A stretch of 64,000 nt of DNA from Rufibacter sp. XAAS-G3-1 (GCF_013623775.1 NZ_JABFAM010000006.1:1-64000); one strand, 5' to 3'. Shown: positions 18,068-27,209, counted from the first letter of the stretch. Notes: a model not told the origin generated them from the letters alone. A program made the numbers and translations.

Positions 18068-19993
18068 CTACAGAATCCGCATTTCAATACGGCGGTTCAA
18101 TTGCCTGTTTTCTTCTGAGGTGTTGGCCGCCGCAGGTTGGGTTTGGCCGTATCCTTTCGCCTGGAAAATAGAAGCCGGAGCGCCTTTAGAAACCAGGTAC
18201 TTCACCACGGCTTTGGCCCTGGCTTCAGAAAGTTTCTGGTTGGCGGCGGCCTGACCTACGTTATCGGTGTGACCGGCAATCTCTACCTGGATCTTCGGGT
18301 TGGCTTTCAGAAACTGGAAAAGCTTGTCTAGCTCTGTCTGCGATTCGGGGCGTAAATCGGCTTTGCCGGTATCAAAGAAGATATTGCTGAGAACGGCTTT
18401 GGCACCTTTGTTCAACGGTTGCAGGTAGAAATCCAAAGCCAGCGGAGCCGTAGTGGAGGTGGCCGCAATATGACGGCTTTCCAGCACGTGGCCGGGCGCA
18501 GTTACATACAAGGCGTAGCGTTGCTTCTGGTTCAGGACAATGGTGTAGGCCCCCGAGGTACCGTCAGAAGATACCTGCTGGGTAATTACGCCCGCCGAGT
18601 CCAGGTCATACACCTGCACAGTGGCTTTCAAAGGCTTCTTGGTCACCGCATCAAACACCCGGCCTTGGGCGAACGAGGAAACGGTTTTGCCTTTCCAGAC
18701 CTCTGGTACCTCAAACTGTAGCAAGGCCACTTCTACTTTACTTCCCTGGGCGGATTGCCCCGAGTAATAGCCGGTTCTGTTGTCGGGTGAGATGAAAATG
18801 GAGCTTTCGTCGCGGTGCGTGTTCAAGGGGTAGCCCATGTTCTGGGGAGTACCCCATCCGTTTTTCTCCCGGTTTACCTTAAACAGGTCTAAACCACCCA
18901 TGCCTTGCAAACCGTCGGTGGCAAAGTAAAGCGTGTTGCCGCTGGCGTGCAGAAAAGGCGAGTTCTCCCGGCCGGGTGTGTTTACGTTAGCCCCTAAGTT
19001 CACCGGAATGCTCCAGGTGCCGTCTTCCTGCTGTTTGGTGACCCAAATGTCTTCGCCGCCTTGTCCGCCTTTGCGGTTAGAAGCGAAGTAAATGGTGCGG
19101 CCATCGGCCGAAAGGCTGGGCTGGGAATCCCAGGAGGTGGTGTTCACGTTTCGGCCCATATTCTTGGGTTTGCTCCACTCATTTCCTTCCCGGTAACTGA
19201 TATACAAATCACAGGAGCCGTACGAATCCTGCCGGTTGCAGGAAGTGAACACGAGTACGCGGCCATCGCCGGAAAGCGAGGCGGCTCCTTCATTCAGTTC
19301 AGAGTTGATGGTCTCTGAAACGGAGACCGGCGTCTGCCACTGGCCTTCCTTGCGGTACGCCAGATACAGGTTTTCATCGTCTAAAGGTCTGCTGCCTTGC
19401 CGGGCGGTGAACAGCAACGCCTGTTGGTCGGTAGTGAGTACCGGCGAATACTGCAGTCCGAATTTGTTTACGCCTTCGCCCAAAGATTTCGGATTGAAGT
19501 TTACCGGATTCTTGAGGGCCTGCTGGGCAAACGTCACATTCTTCAGTTGCTGGTTGGCGTGCTGCATCTGCTTGCTCCCCTTCTTTCCGAACTGAATGTA
19601 GTGCTGGTAGAAAGTAGCCGCCTCCTGGTACTGCCCTCGGCCGAAGGCCAACTCTGCATAATTAAAGTAATCTGCCGACCGGCCGGGCAACACGCCCATT
19701 TTGGGCAGGCCCCGGCGGTAGAACTGGTACGCTTCCTCTTCTTTCTGCAGAATACGGTATAAACCCGCCGCCTCTACGTACGCCTCGCCAAAGGTGGTGT
19801 CGCGCTGCACCGCGTCATTGAAAGAGGCTAACGCTTTCTCAAAGTTACGGGCCTGTATGTACCTGATGCCTTCGTCGTAAGCACTCTGGGCTTTCTTGTT
19901 GGCAGAACCACCCGCCGCTTTTTGGGCCACCGCCGGGGCAGCAACCAACAGGAAAAAGAACAGCAGAAGACTGAGAAGCGGGAAACGCAGCAT
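18068..19993 (-). CDS. PorE-like OmpA-family protein (TPR, PD40 propeller, CNA-like fold, OmpA_C)
   Basis: 641 residues. Order: signal peptide (cleavage after AVAQ), TPR region about 30-160, beta-propeller of PD40 blades about 180-420 (ADGRTIYFASNRKGG, HASGNTLYFATDG), a carboxypeptidase-regulatory-like beta domain about 430-510, and an OmpA_C peptidoglycan-binding domain from about 525 (SNIFFDTGKADLRPES, GHTDNVG, NRRIEMRIL). This architecture is that of PorE, which anchors the type IX secretion system to peptidoglycan. Paralogues of the same shape are common, so the exact role is uncertain. Two type IX substrates occur in this window. QueE is encoded just upstream on the same strand (3-bp gap). 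Confidence 0.8.
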   Translation of the reverse strand: MLRFPLLSLLLFFFLLVAAPAVAQKAAGGSANKKAQSAYDEGIRYIQARNFEKALASFNDAVQRDTTFGEAYVEAAGLYRILQKEEEAYQFYRRGLPKMGVLPGRSADYFNYAELAFGRGQYQEAATFYQHYIQFGKKGSKQMQHANQQLKNVTFAQQALKNPVNFNPKSLGEGVNKFGLQYSPVLTTDQQALLFTARQGSRPLDDENLYLAYRKEGQWQTPVSVSETINSELNEGAASLSGDGRVLVFTSCNRQDSYGSCDLYISYREGNEWSKPKNMGRNVNTTSWDSQPSLSADGRTIYFASNRKGGQGGEDIWVTKQQEDGTWSIPVNLGANVNTPGRENSPFLHASGNTLYFATDGLQGMGGLDLFKVNREKNGWGTPQNMGYPLNTHRDESSIFISPDNRTGYYSGQSAQGSKVEVALLQFEVPEVWKGKTVSSFAQGRVFDAVTKKPLKATVQVYDLDSAGVITQQVSSDGTSGAYTIVLNQKQRYALYVTAPGHVLESRHIAATSTTAPLALDFYLQPLNKGAKAVLSNIFFDTGKADLRPESQTELDKLFQFLKANPKIQVEIAGHTDNVGQAAANQKLSEARAKAVVKYLVSKGAPASIFQAKGYGQTQPAAANTSEENRQLNRRIEMRIL

Positions 19994-19996
19994 GGC

Positions 19997-20650
19997 TTAC
20001 GGAATATTCAGGAATTTATGGGTTTGCAGGGAGATGCGCCACTTGGGGTTGCTTTTCACATACTCCACAATCTGCGGCATCATGTTGTCGGCTTTGCTCC
20101 ACTCCGGTTGCAGGTACAGGCGCGTGTTTGGCCCCACCTGGGCGGCATGTTCCTCGGCCCAGGCGAAATCGCTTTTGTGGAAGACAATCACTTTCAGCTC
20201 GCCGGCGTGCGGTTGTACGCTGGGGTGCGGCCCTTTGAATTTCTTGGGCGAAAGGCAAATCCAGTCCCAGGTACCGCTCAACGGATAAGCACCCGATGTC
20301 TCTATAAACGTCTGGATGCCCCGCTTCTGCAGTTCTGCCGTGAGGTAGTCTAAATTATACAGCAGCGGCTCGCCACCGGTGACCACCACGGCTTTGCCCG
20401 GGTACTGTTCGGCTTGCTGTACAATCCAGTCGGTATCGGTGAGCGGGTGCAGGGTCGCATCCCATGACTCTTTCACATCGCACCAGTGGCACCCAATGTC
20501 ACAACCACCCAACCGGATAAAATAAGCGGCTTTGCCCGTGTGGTAGCCTTCCCCCTGTATGGTGTAGAAGTGTTCCATCAATGGCAGCTTGGTACCGTCT
20601 TTGGGTACCGTATGCACCGAGGCAATTTTTATATCTGCAGTAGCTTCCAA
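19997..20650 (-). CDS. queE: 7-carboxy-7-deazaguanine synthase QueE
   Basis: 217-residue radical SAM enzyme that makes the 7-deazaguanine core of queuosine. The 4Fe-4S motif is CDIGCHWC (Cys50, 54, 57), with FYTIQGEG before it and VVVTGGEPLL after it. The CxxxCxxC spacing is the standard one. Its end lies 3 bp from the PorE-like gene start, so both may share a transcript, though they are functionally unrelated. Other queuosine genes are absent from the window. Confidence 0.9.
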   Translation of the reverse strand: MEATADIKIASVHTVPKDGTKLPLMEHFYTIQGEGYHTGKAAYFIRLGGCDIGCHWCDVKESWDATLHPLTDTDWIVQQAEQYPGKAVVVTGGEPLLYNLDYLTAELQKRGIQTFIETSGAYPLSGTWDWICLSPKKFKGPHPSVQPHAGELKVIVFHKSDFAWAEEHAAQVGPNTRLYLQPEWSKADNMMPQIVEYVKSNPKWRISLQTHKFLNIP

Positions 20651-20670
20651 TTTCTGAGTATAAGCGTAGC

Positions 20671-20708
20671 CGTTTTAAGGCTATTTTAAGCAAAACAGCC
20701 CTTAAACG
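20671..20708. repeat. Interspersed double-stem hairpin (family A)
   Basis: CGTTTTAAGGCT / AGCCCTTAAACG around ATTTTAAGCAAAAC. It lies just upstream of queE. Confidence 0.65.
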
Positions 20709-20847
20709 AGATTTATTGTATGCACCCAACAAGCTTTGCACGCTATAAGTTGCGGCTATGCCTTGCTTTCACAAGCAAGCTCTTTTATTGGGCGGTGCAA
20801 AGTTAACCAATCCAAATCAGAATGCGCAGAGAGCGTTTTTGACTTCC

Positions 20848-20880
20848 TTTGTGGTGTCAAATAAAAATTTATTACCTTTT
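20848..20880 (+). promoter_or_regulatory. Promoter of the threonine operon (Bacteroidota type)
   Basis: TTTG at 20848-20851 and TACCTTTT at 20873-20880, separated by 21 bases. This fits the Bacteroidota consensus (TTTG, 19-21 bases, TAnnTTTG) except for the last base. The predicted start of transcription is near 20887, about 35 bases before the leader ORF. Confidence 0.6.
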
Positions 20881-20921
20881 TTACTCATACTTTAAAATTT
20901 TTACAGATATTGACCCCACCA

Positions 20922-21044
20922 ATGGCTAAAACTCCTAACATAGCATCTCAAGTACTTTCTTCTTTCTGTGAAGAAACGGTTTTCTATGTCTTAGCTATTT
21001 CTATGATTACAGGTATCTTCACTATTACCCCTACGGGGGTATAG
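20922..21044 (+). CDS. Threonine-operon leader peptide (thrL-like, 40 aa)
   Basis: ATG 20922 to TAG 21042-21044 encodes 40 residues. Its last 14 codons (ISMITGIFTITPTG) hold four Thr and four Ile, the two amino acids that control thr operon attenuation in enterobacteria. It lies between a good promoter and the aspartokinase gene. The stop codon overlaps a hairpin (21027-21040). Stalling of a ribosome at scarce Thr or Ile codons would be expected to change downstream folding. No similarity beyond composition is claimed. Confidence 0.65.
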   Translation: MAKTPNIASQVLSSFCEETVFYVLAISMITGIFTITPTGV

Positions 21045-21098
21045 CTGCACATATCGTCCATTCTAAGGCCAAATCTAAACTGGCCCTTTCGGCCTAGT
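21027..21098 (+). promoter_or_regulatory. Candidate threonine attenuator
   Basis: Three mutually exclusive elements. ACCCCTACGGGGGT (21027-21040) folds over the leader's end. GGCC at 21067-21070 can pair with GGCC at 21082-21085 (antiterminator). ACTGGCC / GGCCTAGT (21079-21098, loop CTTTC) can form instead. The last hairpin lacks a clear T run; TTATCGTTTT follows 20 bases later, so it could act on translation or be a weak terminator. Confidence 0.45.
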
Positions 21099-21144
21099 GC
21101 CCTAAATCACCGTACTATTATCGTTTTCCCTTAAGCCCGTTTCC

Positions 21145-22551
21145 ATGCTGGTTTTGAAATTTGGAGGCACTTCTGTGGCCAATGCAGATGCCATCCGTCA
21201 ACTAATCTCCATAATCCAGGAGAAACAGAATCCAAAGATGCTGGTGGTAGTCTCCGCCATGTCCAAAGTCACCGATTTGCTCATTAGCCTGTACCAGAAG
21301 GCGGCCGCCCATGATGTCACCTACCTGGAGCTGATTTCCAGCCTGGAGGCCAAACACATGGAAGCCATTGAACAGCTAGTGCCCATGAGCCAGCAGATTG
21401 ACATCAAAGGCCGTATTAAAATGATTTTCCGGGAACTGGAAGACGTGTGCCGGGGCATTTACCTCTTAGACGAACTCAGCGACGGCACCAAGGCCCGGGT
21501 CATGGCCTACGGCGAACGTTTGTCCTCGGCAATCGTCTCGGTGGCATTTCAACACAACGGCCTGCCCAACGCACTCATAGATAGCCGGGACTTCATCCAA
21601 ACCGACAATACCTACCTCAACGCCAAAGTGAACCTCAAAGCCACGTTTGCGTTGATGCAGGAAAACCTTCCGCAAGCGGAACTCATTGTGGCTCCCGGTT
21701 TCATTTCCCGCTCCGCGGATGGAAAAACCACGGTCTTGGGCCGGGGCGGCTCTGATTACACCGCCTCTTTATATGCCGCCGCCTTACAGGCTGATTCCCT
21801 GGAAATCTGGTCAGACGTAGACGGCATGTACACCACCGACCCGCGCAAAGCCAGCGCCGCCTACTCCATTGAAGAACTGAGCTACGAAGAAGCCATGGAG
21901 CTGGCGTATTTCGGGGCGAAGGTGCTCTACCCGCCTACCATTGCGCCCTTGGTAGCTGCTAAGATTCCGTTGGTTTTAAAGAACACGTTCAACCCCGGCC
22001 ATAAAGGAACCCTTATTTCCGCTAATCCCGCGCCAAGTGCCCAGAACGTGAAAGGAATCTCCTGCATTGACCATATAGCCGTGTTAACGGTGAGCGGCAG
22101 TGGCATGGTGGGCGTACCGGGCGTGGCCATGCGGTTGTTTAAAGCGGTGGCCTTAGAATGTATCAACATCTACTTCATCACGCAGTCTTCTTCTGAGCAA
22201 AGCATCACCATCGGCTTGGCCGAGACCGAGGGAGAAAAAGCGGTACAAGCCATTACCGAAGAATTTGCCGGAGACATGGCCCAGGGGCTGTTGAACCCGG
22301 TGAGTCTGGAGACGCCTATGAGCATTGTGGCCATTGTAGGAAACGGCATGGTGCAGCAGCCCGGCATTGCCGGCAAAGCGTTCTCCTTATTAGGCGAAAA
22401 CAACATCAACATCAGGGCCATCGCGCAGGGGGCTACCGAGCGTATCATTTCGGTGGTATTGAACTCAAACGATGCCCACCGCGCCGTGAACCTGCTCCAC
22501 GACCGTTTCTTTCTTTCCGTACCTGAACAATCAGCGGCCGCTTTGGCCTAA
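21145..22551 (+). CDS. Aspartokinase, ThrA-type kinase without homoserine dehydrogenase
   Basis: 468 residues. Catalytic motifs KFGGTSVAN at the N-terminus, GRGGSDYTASL, and SDVDGMYTTDPR, then two ACT domains (about residues 310-460: VSGSGMVGVPG, GNGMVQQPGIAGKAF). It phosphorylates aspartate, the first step to threonine, methionine and lysine. The sequence follows bifunctional ThrA up to the linker LLHDRFFLS and then stops, where the homoserine dehydrogenase half would begin. thrB starts 10 bp later. So it looks like a ThrA that has lost, or has never gained, the second domain; homoserine dehydrogenase must come from elsewhere. Confidence 0.9.
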   Translation: MLVLKFGGTSVANADAIRQLISIIQEKQNPKMLVVVSAMSKVTDLLISLYQKAAAHDVTYLELISSLEAKHMEAIEQLVPMSQQIDIKGRIKMIFRELEDVCRGIYLLDELSDGTKARVMAYGERLSSAIVSVAFQHNGLPNALIDSRDFIQTDNTYLNAKVNLKATFALMQENLPQAELIVAPGFISRSADGKTTVLGRGGSDYTASLYAAALQADSLEIWSDVDGMYTTDPRKASAAYSIEELSYEEAMELAYFGAKVLYPPTIAPLVAAKIPLVLKNTFNPGHKGTLISANPAPSAQNVKGISCIDHIAVLTVSGSGMVGVPGVAMRLFKAVALECINIYFITQSSSEQSITIGLAETEGEKAVQAITEEFAGDMAQGLLNPVSLETPMSIVAIVGNGMVQQPGIAGKAFSLLGENNINIRAIAQGATERIISVVLNSNDAHRAVNLLHDRFFLSVPEQSAAALA

Positions 22552-22561
22552 TATCTTTTAT

Positions 22562-23527
22562 ATGGATAACAACGATTTTGTCAAAGCCTATGCCCCGGCC
22601 ACCGTGGCCAACGTCTGTTGTGGCTTTGACGTGCTTGGGTTTGCCTTAGACCAGCCCGGCGATGAAGTATGGGCCCGGAAAACAAATGAACCCGGCATCA
22701 CCATCTCCGCCATTCACGGCATTGACGGACTTTCCGCCGACCCTAAAGAAAACGTGATTGGCGTAGTGGCCCAGAAGATGCTGGATGCCCTAGATGTAAC
22801 CCACGGCCTGGAACTGCAACTGCATAAAGGGATGCCCGTGGGCAGCGGCCTGGGCAGCAGCGCCGCCAGTTCTGCCGCCGCCGCTTTTGCGGTAAATGAA
22901 CTGCTGGGCTCCCCCTTCACCACCCAGGAGTTGGTGATCTATGCCATGGAAGGCGAACGCAAAGCCTCCGGTTCGGCCCACGCCGATAACGTGGCCCCTT
23001 CCCTTTTGGGTGGCTTTGTGCTGGTACGCGACTATGAGCCGCTGGATGTGATTCCGTTGGGGGTGCCGTTGGAACTGTACTGTACCATTCTGTACCCACA
23101 GATTGAACTGAAAACCTCCCTTTCCCGCAGCATTCTCAAGCAGGAGATTCCTTTGAAAAAAGGCATCCGGCAGTGGGGAAACCTGGCGGGCCTGATGGCT
23201 GGTCTGCTGAAGAAGGACTACGGTTTAATCGGGCGCAGTCTGCATGATGAGATATTTGAACCGGAGCGTTCTGTTCTGATTCCGTTGTTCAAGCAAGTAA
23301 AAGAAGCCGCTTTGGTCGCTGGTGCGTTGGGAGCCGGTATCTCCGGTTCCGGCCCATCCATCTTCGCCTTATCTGCCTCTTTGGAGCAGGCAAATACCGT
23401 TAGACAAGCCATGGAAGCCATTTACGAGGGCAGCGGCATAGAAACCAAAACGTATGTATCTCAGGTGCCGGAACAAGGTGTTCGCCTGGTGGCACAATCA
23501 ACTTTCCAACCCGCTCTGCCGCTATGA
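22562..23527 (+). CDS. thrB: Homoserine kinase ThrB
   Basis: 321-residue GHMP kinase. The ATP motif MPVGSGLGSSAASSAAA is near residues 90-106; KAYAPATVANVCCGFDVLG opens the fold, and GAGISGSGPSIFAL is the third GHMP motif. It phosphorylates homoserine for threonine synthase. Its end overlaps thrC by four bases (ATGA), so the genes are translationally coupled. Operon order aspartokinase-thrB-thrC is standard. Confidence 0.95.
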   Translation: MDNNDFVKAYAPATVANVCCGFDVLGFALDQPGDEVWARKTNEPGITISAIHGIDGLSADPKENVIGVVAQKMLDALDVTHGLELQLHKGMPVGSGLGSSAASSAAAAFAVNELLGSPFTTQELVIYAMEGERKASGSAHADNVAPSLLGGFVLVRDYEPLDVIPLGVPLELYCTILYPQIELKTSLSRSILKQEIPLKKGIRQWGNLAGLMAGLLKKDYGLIGRSLHDEIFEPERSVLIPLFKQVKEAALVAGALGAGISGSGPSIFALSASLEQANTVRQAMEAIYEGSGIETKTYVSQVPEQGVRLVAQSTFQPALPL

Positions 23528-24843
23528 ACTACTACAGCACCAATGACTACGCCGCCCAGATGAGTTTCAAGGAAGCGGTCATCAAAGGACTTCCCCAGGA
23601 CAAAGGCCTCTTTTTCCCGAAGGAGATTCCCACCCTATCGGAAGATTTCTTTGGCGCGCTCCCCTCCCTCTCCCTGCCGGAGATTGCCTTTGAAGTATTG
23701 CAACCGTATGTCACCCCAGATATTTCCCCTGAGGACTTGCGCACTATTTGCAGTGAGGTGTTTACTTTCCCTATTCCGTTGGTGGAAGTGGAGAAGGATA
23801 TCTATGCCTTGGAGCTTTTCCATGGCCCTACCTGCGCTTTCAAAGATGTGGGAGCCCGGTTTATGTCCCGCTGTCTGCAAGCCTTCGCAGAGCCAGACCG
23901 ACCGGTGACCGTCTTAGTAGCCACCTCCGGTGATACAGGAAGCGCAGTTGCCAACGGTTTTTTAGGTTTGGACAACATTGACGTGGTAGTGGTCTACCCG
24001 CAGTTAGGCGTAAGCGAGATTCAGGAAATGCAGTTCACTACCCTGGGTCAGAACACCAGCGCCGTAAGCATTGAAGGCACCTTTGATGACTGCCAAGCCC
24101 TTGTGAAACAAGCATTTTCAGACAAAGAGTTAAACCAGAAGAAGAACCTGTCTTCGGCTAACTCCATCAACGTGGCCCGGTGGCTTCCGCAGATGGTGTA
24201 TTACTTCTACGCGTGGGGCCAATGGAAAAAACAGAACCCAAATGCAGAGGAAATAACCATCTCGGTGCCCAGCGGAAACTTCGGGAATCTGGCGGCTGGC
24301 CTTCTGGCCCGGCAAATGGGGCTGCCCATAACTTATTTCGTGGCGGCCACCAACCAGAACAAAATTGTTCCAGATTACTTAGAAACCGGCGTCTACACAC
24401 CTGCCCCGTCTGTGTGCACCATTGCCAATGCCATGGACGTAGGAAACCCCAATAACTTCCCCCGCATTCAGGAGCTGTTTGGACATGAGCGGGAAGCCTT
24501 GCAAAAAGTAGTGAAAGGTTTCTGGGCCGATGACGAGGAAATCAAGGGCACCATCAAACTGGTGCATCAGGAAACCGGCTACCTATTAGACCCGCACGGG
24601 GCGGTTGGGTACCTAAGCCTGCGCCAATTACTCCCGGAACTGAAAACACCCGGTATTTTCCTGGAAACCGCGCACCCAGCCAAATTCAAGAAAAGCATGG
24701 AAGAAGTTTTAGGGCAGGAAATTGAATTGCCAGAGCAGCTAAAGAAATTCCAGGGGAGACAGAAGCAGGTCACCGATATGCCCAATGACTTTGCAGGCTT
24801 TAAACTCTTGCTGATGCAGGAGCACAAAGAGGGCACTTTGTAA
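23524..24843 (+). CDS. thrC: Threonine synthase ThrC
   Basis: 439-residue PLP enzyme converting O-phosphohomoserine to threonine. The PLP lysine lies in GPTCAFKDVGARFM; ATSGDTGSAV binds the phosphate. SVPSGNFGNLAAG is a further conserved stretch. Length fits the bacterial class. It overlaps thrB by four bases and closes the operon; a family A hairpin begins 4 bp after the stop. Confidence 0.95.
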   Translation: MNYYSTNDYAAQMSFKEAVIKGLPQDKGLFFPKEIPTLSEDFFGALPSLSLPEIAFEVLQPYVTPDISPEDLRTICSEVFTFPIPLVEVEKDIYALELFHGPTCAFKDVGARFMSRCLQAFAEPDRPVTVLVATSGDTGSAVANGFLGLDNIDVVVVYPQLGVSEIQEMQFTTLGQNTSAVSIEGTFDDCQALVKQAFSDKELNQKKNLSSANSINVARWLPQMVYYFYAWGQWKKQNPNAEEITISVPSGNFGNLAAGLLARQMGLPITYFVAATNQNKIVPDYLETGVYTPAPSVCTIANAMDVGNPNNFPRIQELFGHEREALQKVVKGFWADDEEIKGTIKLVHQETGYLLDPHGAVGYLSLRQLLPELKTPGIFLETAHPAKFKKSMEEVLGQEIELPEQLKKFQGRQKQVTDMPNDFAGFKLLLMQEHKEGTL

Positions 24844-24847
24844 GAGC

Positions 24848-24883
24848 GTTTTCAGGCTGTTTTAGCTAAAACATGCTCAAAAG
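24848..24883. repeat. Interspersed double-stem hairpin (family A), after thrC
   Basis: GTTTTCAGGC / TGCTCAAAA around TGTTTTAGCTAAAACA; the inner stem is perfect. It may serve as the operon's terminator. Confidence 0.6.
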
Positions 24884-24946
24884 GAAGAGCAAACTTTTAT
24901 TTCTCTGGCGCGAGTCTCCAGACTCGTGCCAGCACAAGTAAGTTGT

Positions 24947-24989
24947 TCTGTTTTAGGCCTATTTTTCTTAAAACAGGCTAAAAACAGAA
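24947..24989. repeat. Interspersed double-stem hairpin (family A)
   Basis: TTCTGTTTTAGGCCT / AGGCTAAAAACAGAA around ATTTTTCTTAAAAC; one of the longer stems. Confidence 0.7.
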
Positions 24990-25004
24990 AAACCTTAATG
25001 GCTG

Positions 25005-25128
25005 TGCGTAGCGTTTGCGTCAGCGCTCTACGCACCAAGAGACAGCCAATCTCCTGATTGGCGTGCCGGAAAGGCAGCGGCACAGACGCTCGCAGGTTCT
25101 CCGGACACTACGAGGGTCTTTGGAGCAA
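25005..25128 (+). repeat. Mosaic repeat with family C core, copy 3
   Basis: GTGCGTAG..CTCTACGCAC palindrome, GCCAATCTCCTGATTGGC palindrome, then CAGACGCTCGCAGGTTCTCC and CACTACGAGGGTCTTTGGAGC. The same pieces occur in reverse order and orientation at 30709-30835. Confidence 0.65.
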
Positions 25129-25265
25129 CCGGTGTAGCGATGGCAAGCAGAAAGCAAATTATGGCGCGGTTTTCCTTCCAAGGCTACTGGGAAACGGTTA
25201 GCAAGTCACGGAAGTAAATCCGCGCCATAGTTGTTATCAGGTGTTTTTTAAAATCAGCCACAAAG

Positions 25266-25301
25266 CAAAAGGCTCACCATTTGTGAATGGTGAGCCTTTT
25301 G
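25266..25301. terminator. Terminator between convergent thr operon and folD
   Basis: CAAAAGGCTCACCAT / ATGGTGAGCCTTTTG, perfect arms with a six-base loop. Confidence 0.9.
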
Positions 25302-25317
25302 TTTTGGCTATCTAAAA

Positions 25318-26199
25318 TTAAGAATACACTTCCTTTTTGGCGGCCCGTAACGTGTTCTTCAACAGCATGGAGATGGTGAGTGGGCCCACGCCACCGGGTA
25401 CCGGCGTGATGTAGCTGCACTTAGGGGCAACGTTATCAAAATCCACATCGCCGCGCAGGCGCCACCCTCTTTCGCGGGTGGCATCGGTCACGCGGGTGGT
25501 TCCTACGTCTATGACTACGGCACCCTCTTTCACCATGTCGGCGGTAATGAGGCCGGGTCTGCCCACGGCTACAATCAGGATATCTGCCTGGCGGGTATGG
25601 GAGGCTAGGTCTACGGTGTTGCGGTGGCAGATGGTGACGGTGCATTCGCCGGGGATGGTGCATTTGCTCATCAAGATACTGATGGGCGTGCCCACAATGT
25701 TGCTTCGGCCCACCACCACGCAGTGTTTGCCTTTGGTATCTATGTTGTAGCGCTCCAGCAACTGCATGATGCCGTACGGCGTGGCGGGAAGATACGCCGG
25801 CAAGCCTGCTACCATGCGGCCCACGTTCACCGGGTGGAAGCCGTCTACGTCTTTTTTATAATCCATCACCTCCAGCACTTTGTCTGGGCTGATGTGCTTG
25901 GGAAGCGGCAACTGGACAATCAGTCCGTCAATTTCTGCGTCTTCGTTTATCTCCTTGATTTTGGTCAGGAGTTGTTCTTCGGTGATGTCCGTTTCATAGT
26001 GAAGCAAGGTAGAGGCGAATCCCACGCGCTCACAGGCAATCACTTTGTTGTTGACATACGTCATAGAACCTCCGTCCTGGCCAACTAGAATAGCGGCTAA
26101 GTGAGGTACCTTTCCACCTTGTGCTTTGATTTCGGCAACCTCGGCGGCAATCTCATGTTGGATTGCTTCAGAGGTTTTCTTTCCGTCTAAAAGGGTCAT
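25318..26199 (-). CDS. folD: Bifunctional methylenetetrahydrofolate dehydrogenase/cyclohydrolase FolD
   Basis: About 293 residues from ATG 26199 (the 14-residue extension to 26241 is not family-like). Signatures: catalytic [13 protein letters not shown] with the Lys, [20 protein letters not shown] and the end [14 protein letters not shown]. It interconverts 5,10-methylene- and 10-formyl-tetrahydrofolate using NADP in the cytoplasm. Stand-alone gene, ending at a terminator shared with the thr operon. Confidence 0.95.
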   Translation of the reverse strand: MTLLDGKKTSEAIQHEIAAEVAEIKAQGGKVPHLAAILVGQDGGSMTYVNNKVIACERVGFASTLLHYETDITEEQLLTKIKEINEDAEIDGLIVQLPLPKHISPDKVLEVMDYKKDVDGFHPVNVGRMVAGLPAYLPATPYGIMQLLERYNIDTKGKHCVVVGRSNIVGTPISILMSKCTIPGECTVTICHRNTVDLASHTRQADILIVAVGRPGLITADMVKEGAVVIDVGTTRVTDATRERGWRLRGDVDFDNVAPKCSYITPVPGGVGPLTISMLLKNTLRAAKKEVYS

Positions 26200-26359
26200 G
26201 GGTACGGGAAATGAGAGATGATACAAAGCGTAAAAGTACAAGCCATTGCGGAAAGTGCCTCGGGTTTTTAGAGTTATTTCCCAGAAACAAGCCCGAAACC
26301 AACGGCACCTTCTTTTCCTCCTAGCCTACGGCCGAAGCTATTACAACATTTGCCTCAAA

Positions 26360-26399
26360 GCGTTTTAGGGCCGTTTTCATGAAAACAGCCCTAAAACGC
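26360..26399. repeat. Interspersed double-stem hairpin (family A), near-perfect
   Basis: GCGTTTTAGGGC / GCCCTAAAACGC outer and GTTTTC/GAAAAC inner, with one unpaired base on each side. One of the best-formed copies, 27 bp past the end of the DUF4184 gene. Confidence 0.85.
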
Positions 26400-26426
26400 A
26401 GAGAATACCAAACTGCGGAGGGAAAT

Positions 26427-27158
26427 CTACTTCTTAGAGAGATTCAGAACCGATGACGCAACCAGTAATCCCAGCAACCCGGCGGCGATGGCGGTCATGA
26501 TGGTGTCATCCATGGTCATTTCACGGTCTCTGATAGCAAATCTCAAGATAAAAGTGGGAACGGTGATGAGGAGGATGATTCCCCAGAAAAGAAAAAACGT
26601 GGGCTGCATTCCTTCTTTAGAAGCAAGTGGCAACTTGAGCGCTTCTACTACCAGAAAAATTCCCAGAACCAAACTACTGAGGTATTGTAAAATGTGGTAA
26701 CCGGGAACGGCTTTGCCGAATAGCTCATACGGTGCGCTTAAAAGGGAAATGTTGTTCGCCGTCCAGCCATAGTGGTGGGTAAAGTCATCACAGAGAAAAT
26801 GGGTCACCGTCCCCAGAAAGGCGGAGGTGACCACAGTCACCCAGTTTTCCCGAAAATAGGCCCGCCAATCAAAGCCTTTGTACACCCATAACCTGTTGCG
26901 TAGAAAAGGAGGCAGATGGTTGATCAAAGGATCTCTCACCCAGCCATGGTACAGAATGGCCATGACCAGCACCACCGGAATGTCAAACAGGAAAATGCCT
27001 TTGAGGGTGTGGCTGATGTCCGTTTGGGCCCGCATTCTGAAAAAGAACTCAAAATCTGGGGCCATGCTCCCCAACGCCAACGCCGTCAAAGAAACTCTCT
27101 TCCCCGACACATGTTTGAAAGGAAGAATGACCGCCGGATGGGAAAAAGTAAAAGGCAT
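26427..27158 (-). CDS. DUF4184 family membrane protein
   Basis: 243 residues. N-terminus PFTFSHPAVILPF with GSMAPDFEFF, then HFLCDDFTHHYGW: the His/Asp arrangement typical of DUF4184 and similar to metal-binding YdjM-like proteins. About five to six transmembrane helices. Role unknown; the conserved His and Asp residues suggest a membrane metal-dependent hydrolase, which is inference. It lies downstream of lepA with a terminator between. Confidence 0.8.
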   Translation of the reverse strand: MPFTFSHPAVILPFKHVSGKRVSLTALALGSMAPDFEFFFRMRAQTDISHTLKGIFLFDIPVVLVMAILYHGWVRDPLINHLPPFLRNRLWVYKGFDWRAYFRENWVTVVTSAFLGTVTHFLCDDFTHHYGWTANNISLLSAPYELFGKAVPGYHILQYLSSLVLGIFLVVEALKLPLASKEGMQPTFFLFWGIILLITVPTFILRFAIRDREMTMDDTIMTAIAAGLLGLLVASSVLNLSKK

Positions 27159-27181
27159 ACAAGGAAGCTAAGAAGAAAGAA

Positions 27182-27209
27182 AAAGCCCGGCACTGCTGCA
27201 CCGGGCTTT
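27182..27209. terminator. Terminator after lepA
   Basis: AAAGCCCGG / CCGGGCTTT with a GCACTGCTGCA loop region. Confidence 0.8.

Larger units (their letters stand above)
24844..25317. other. Intergenic mosaic of repeats, 474 bp
   Basis: No gene. It has two family A hairpins, a GAGTCTCCAGACTC palindrome, family C (25080-25128), the half-repeat GGAAGTAAATCCGCGCC (25208-25230) and a terminator. Much of 25005-25130 recurs inverted at 30709-30835. Confidence 0.6.
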
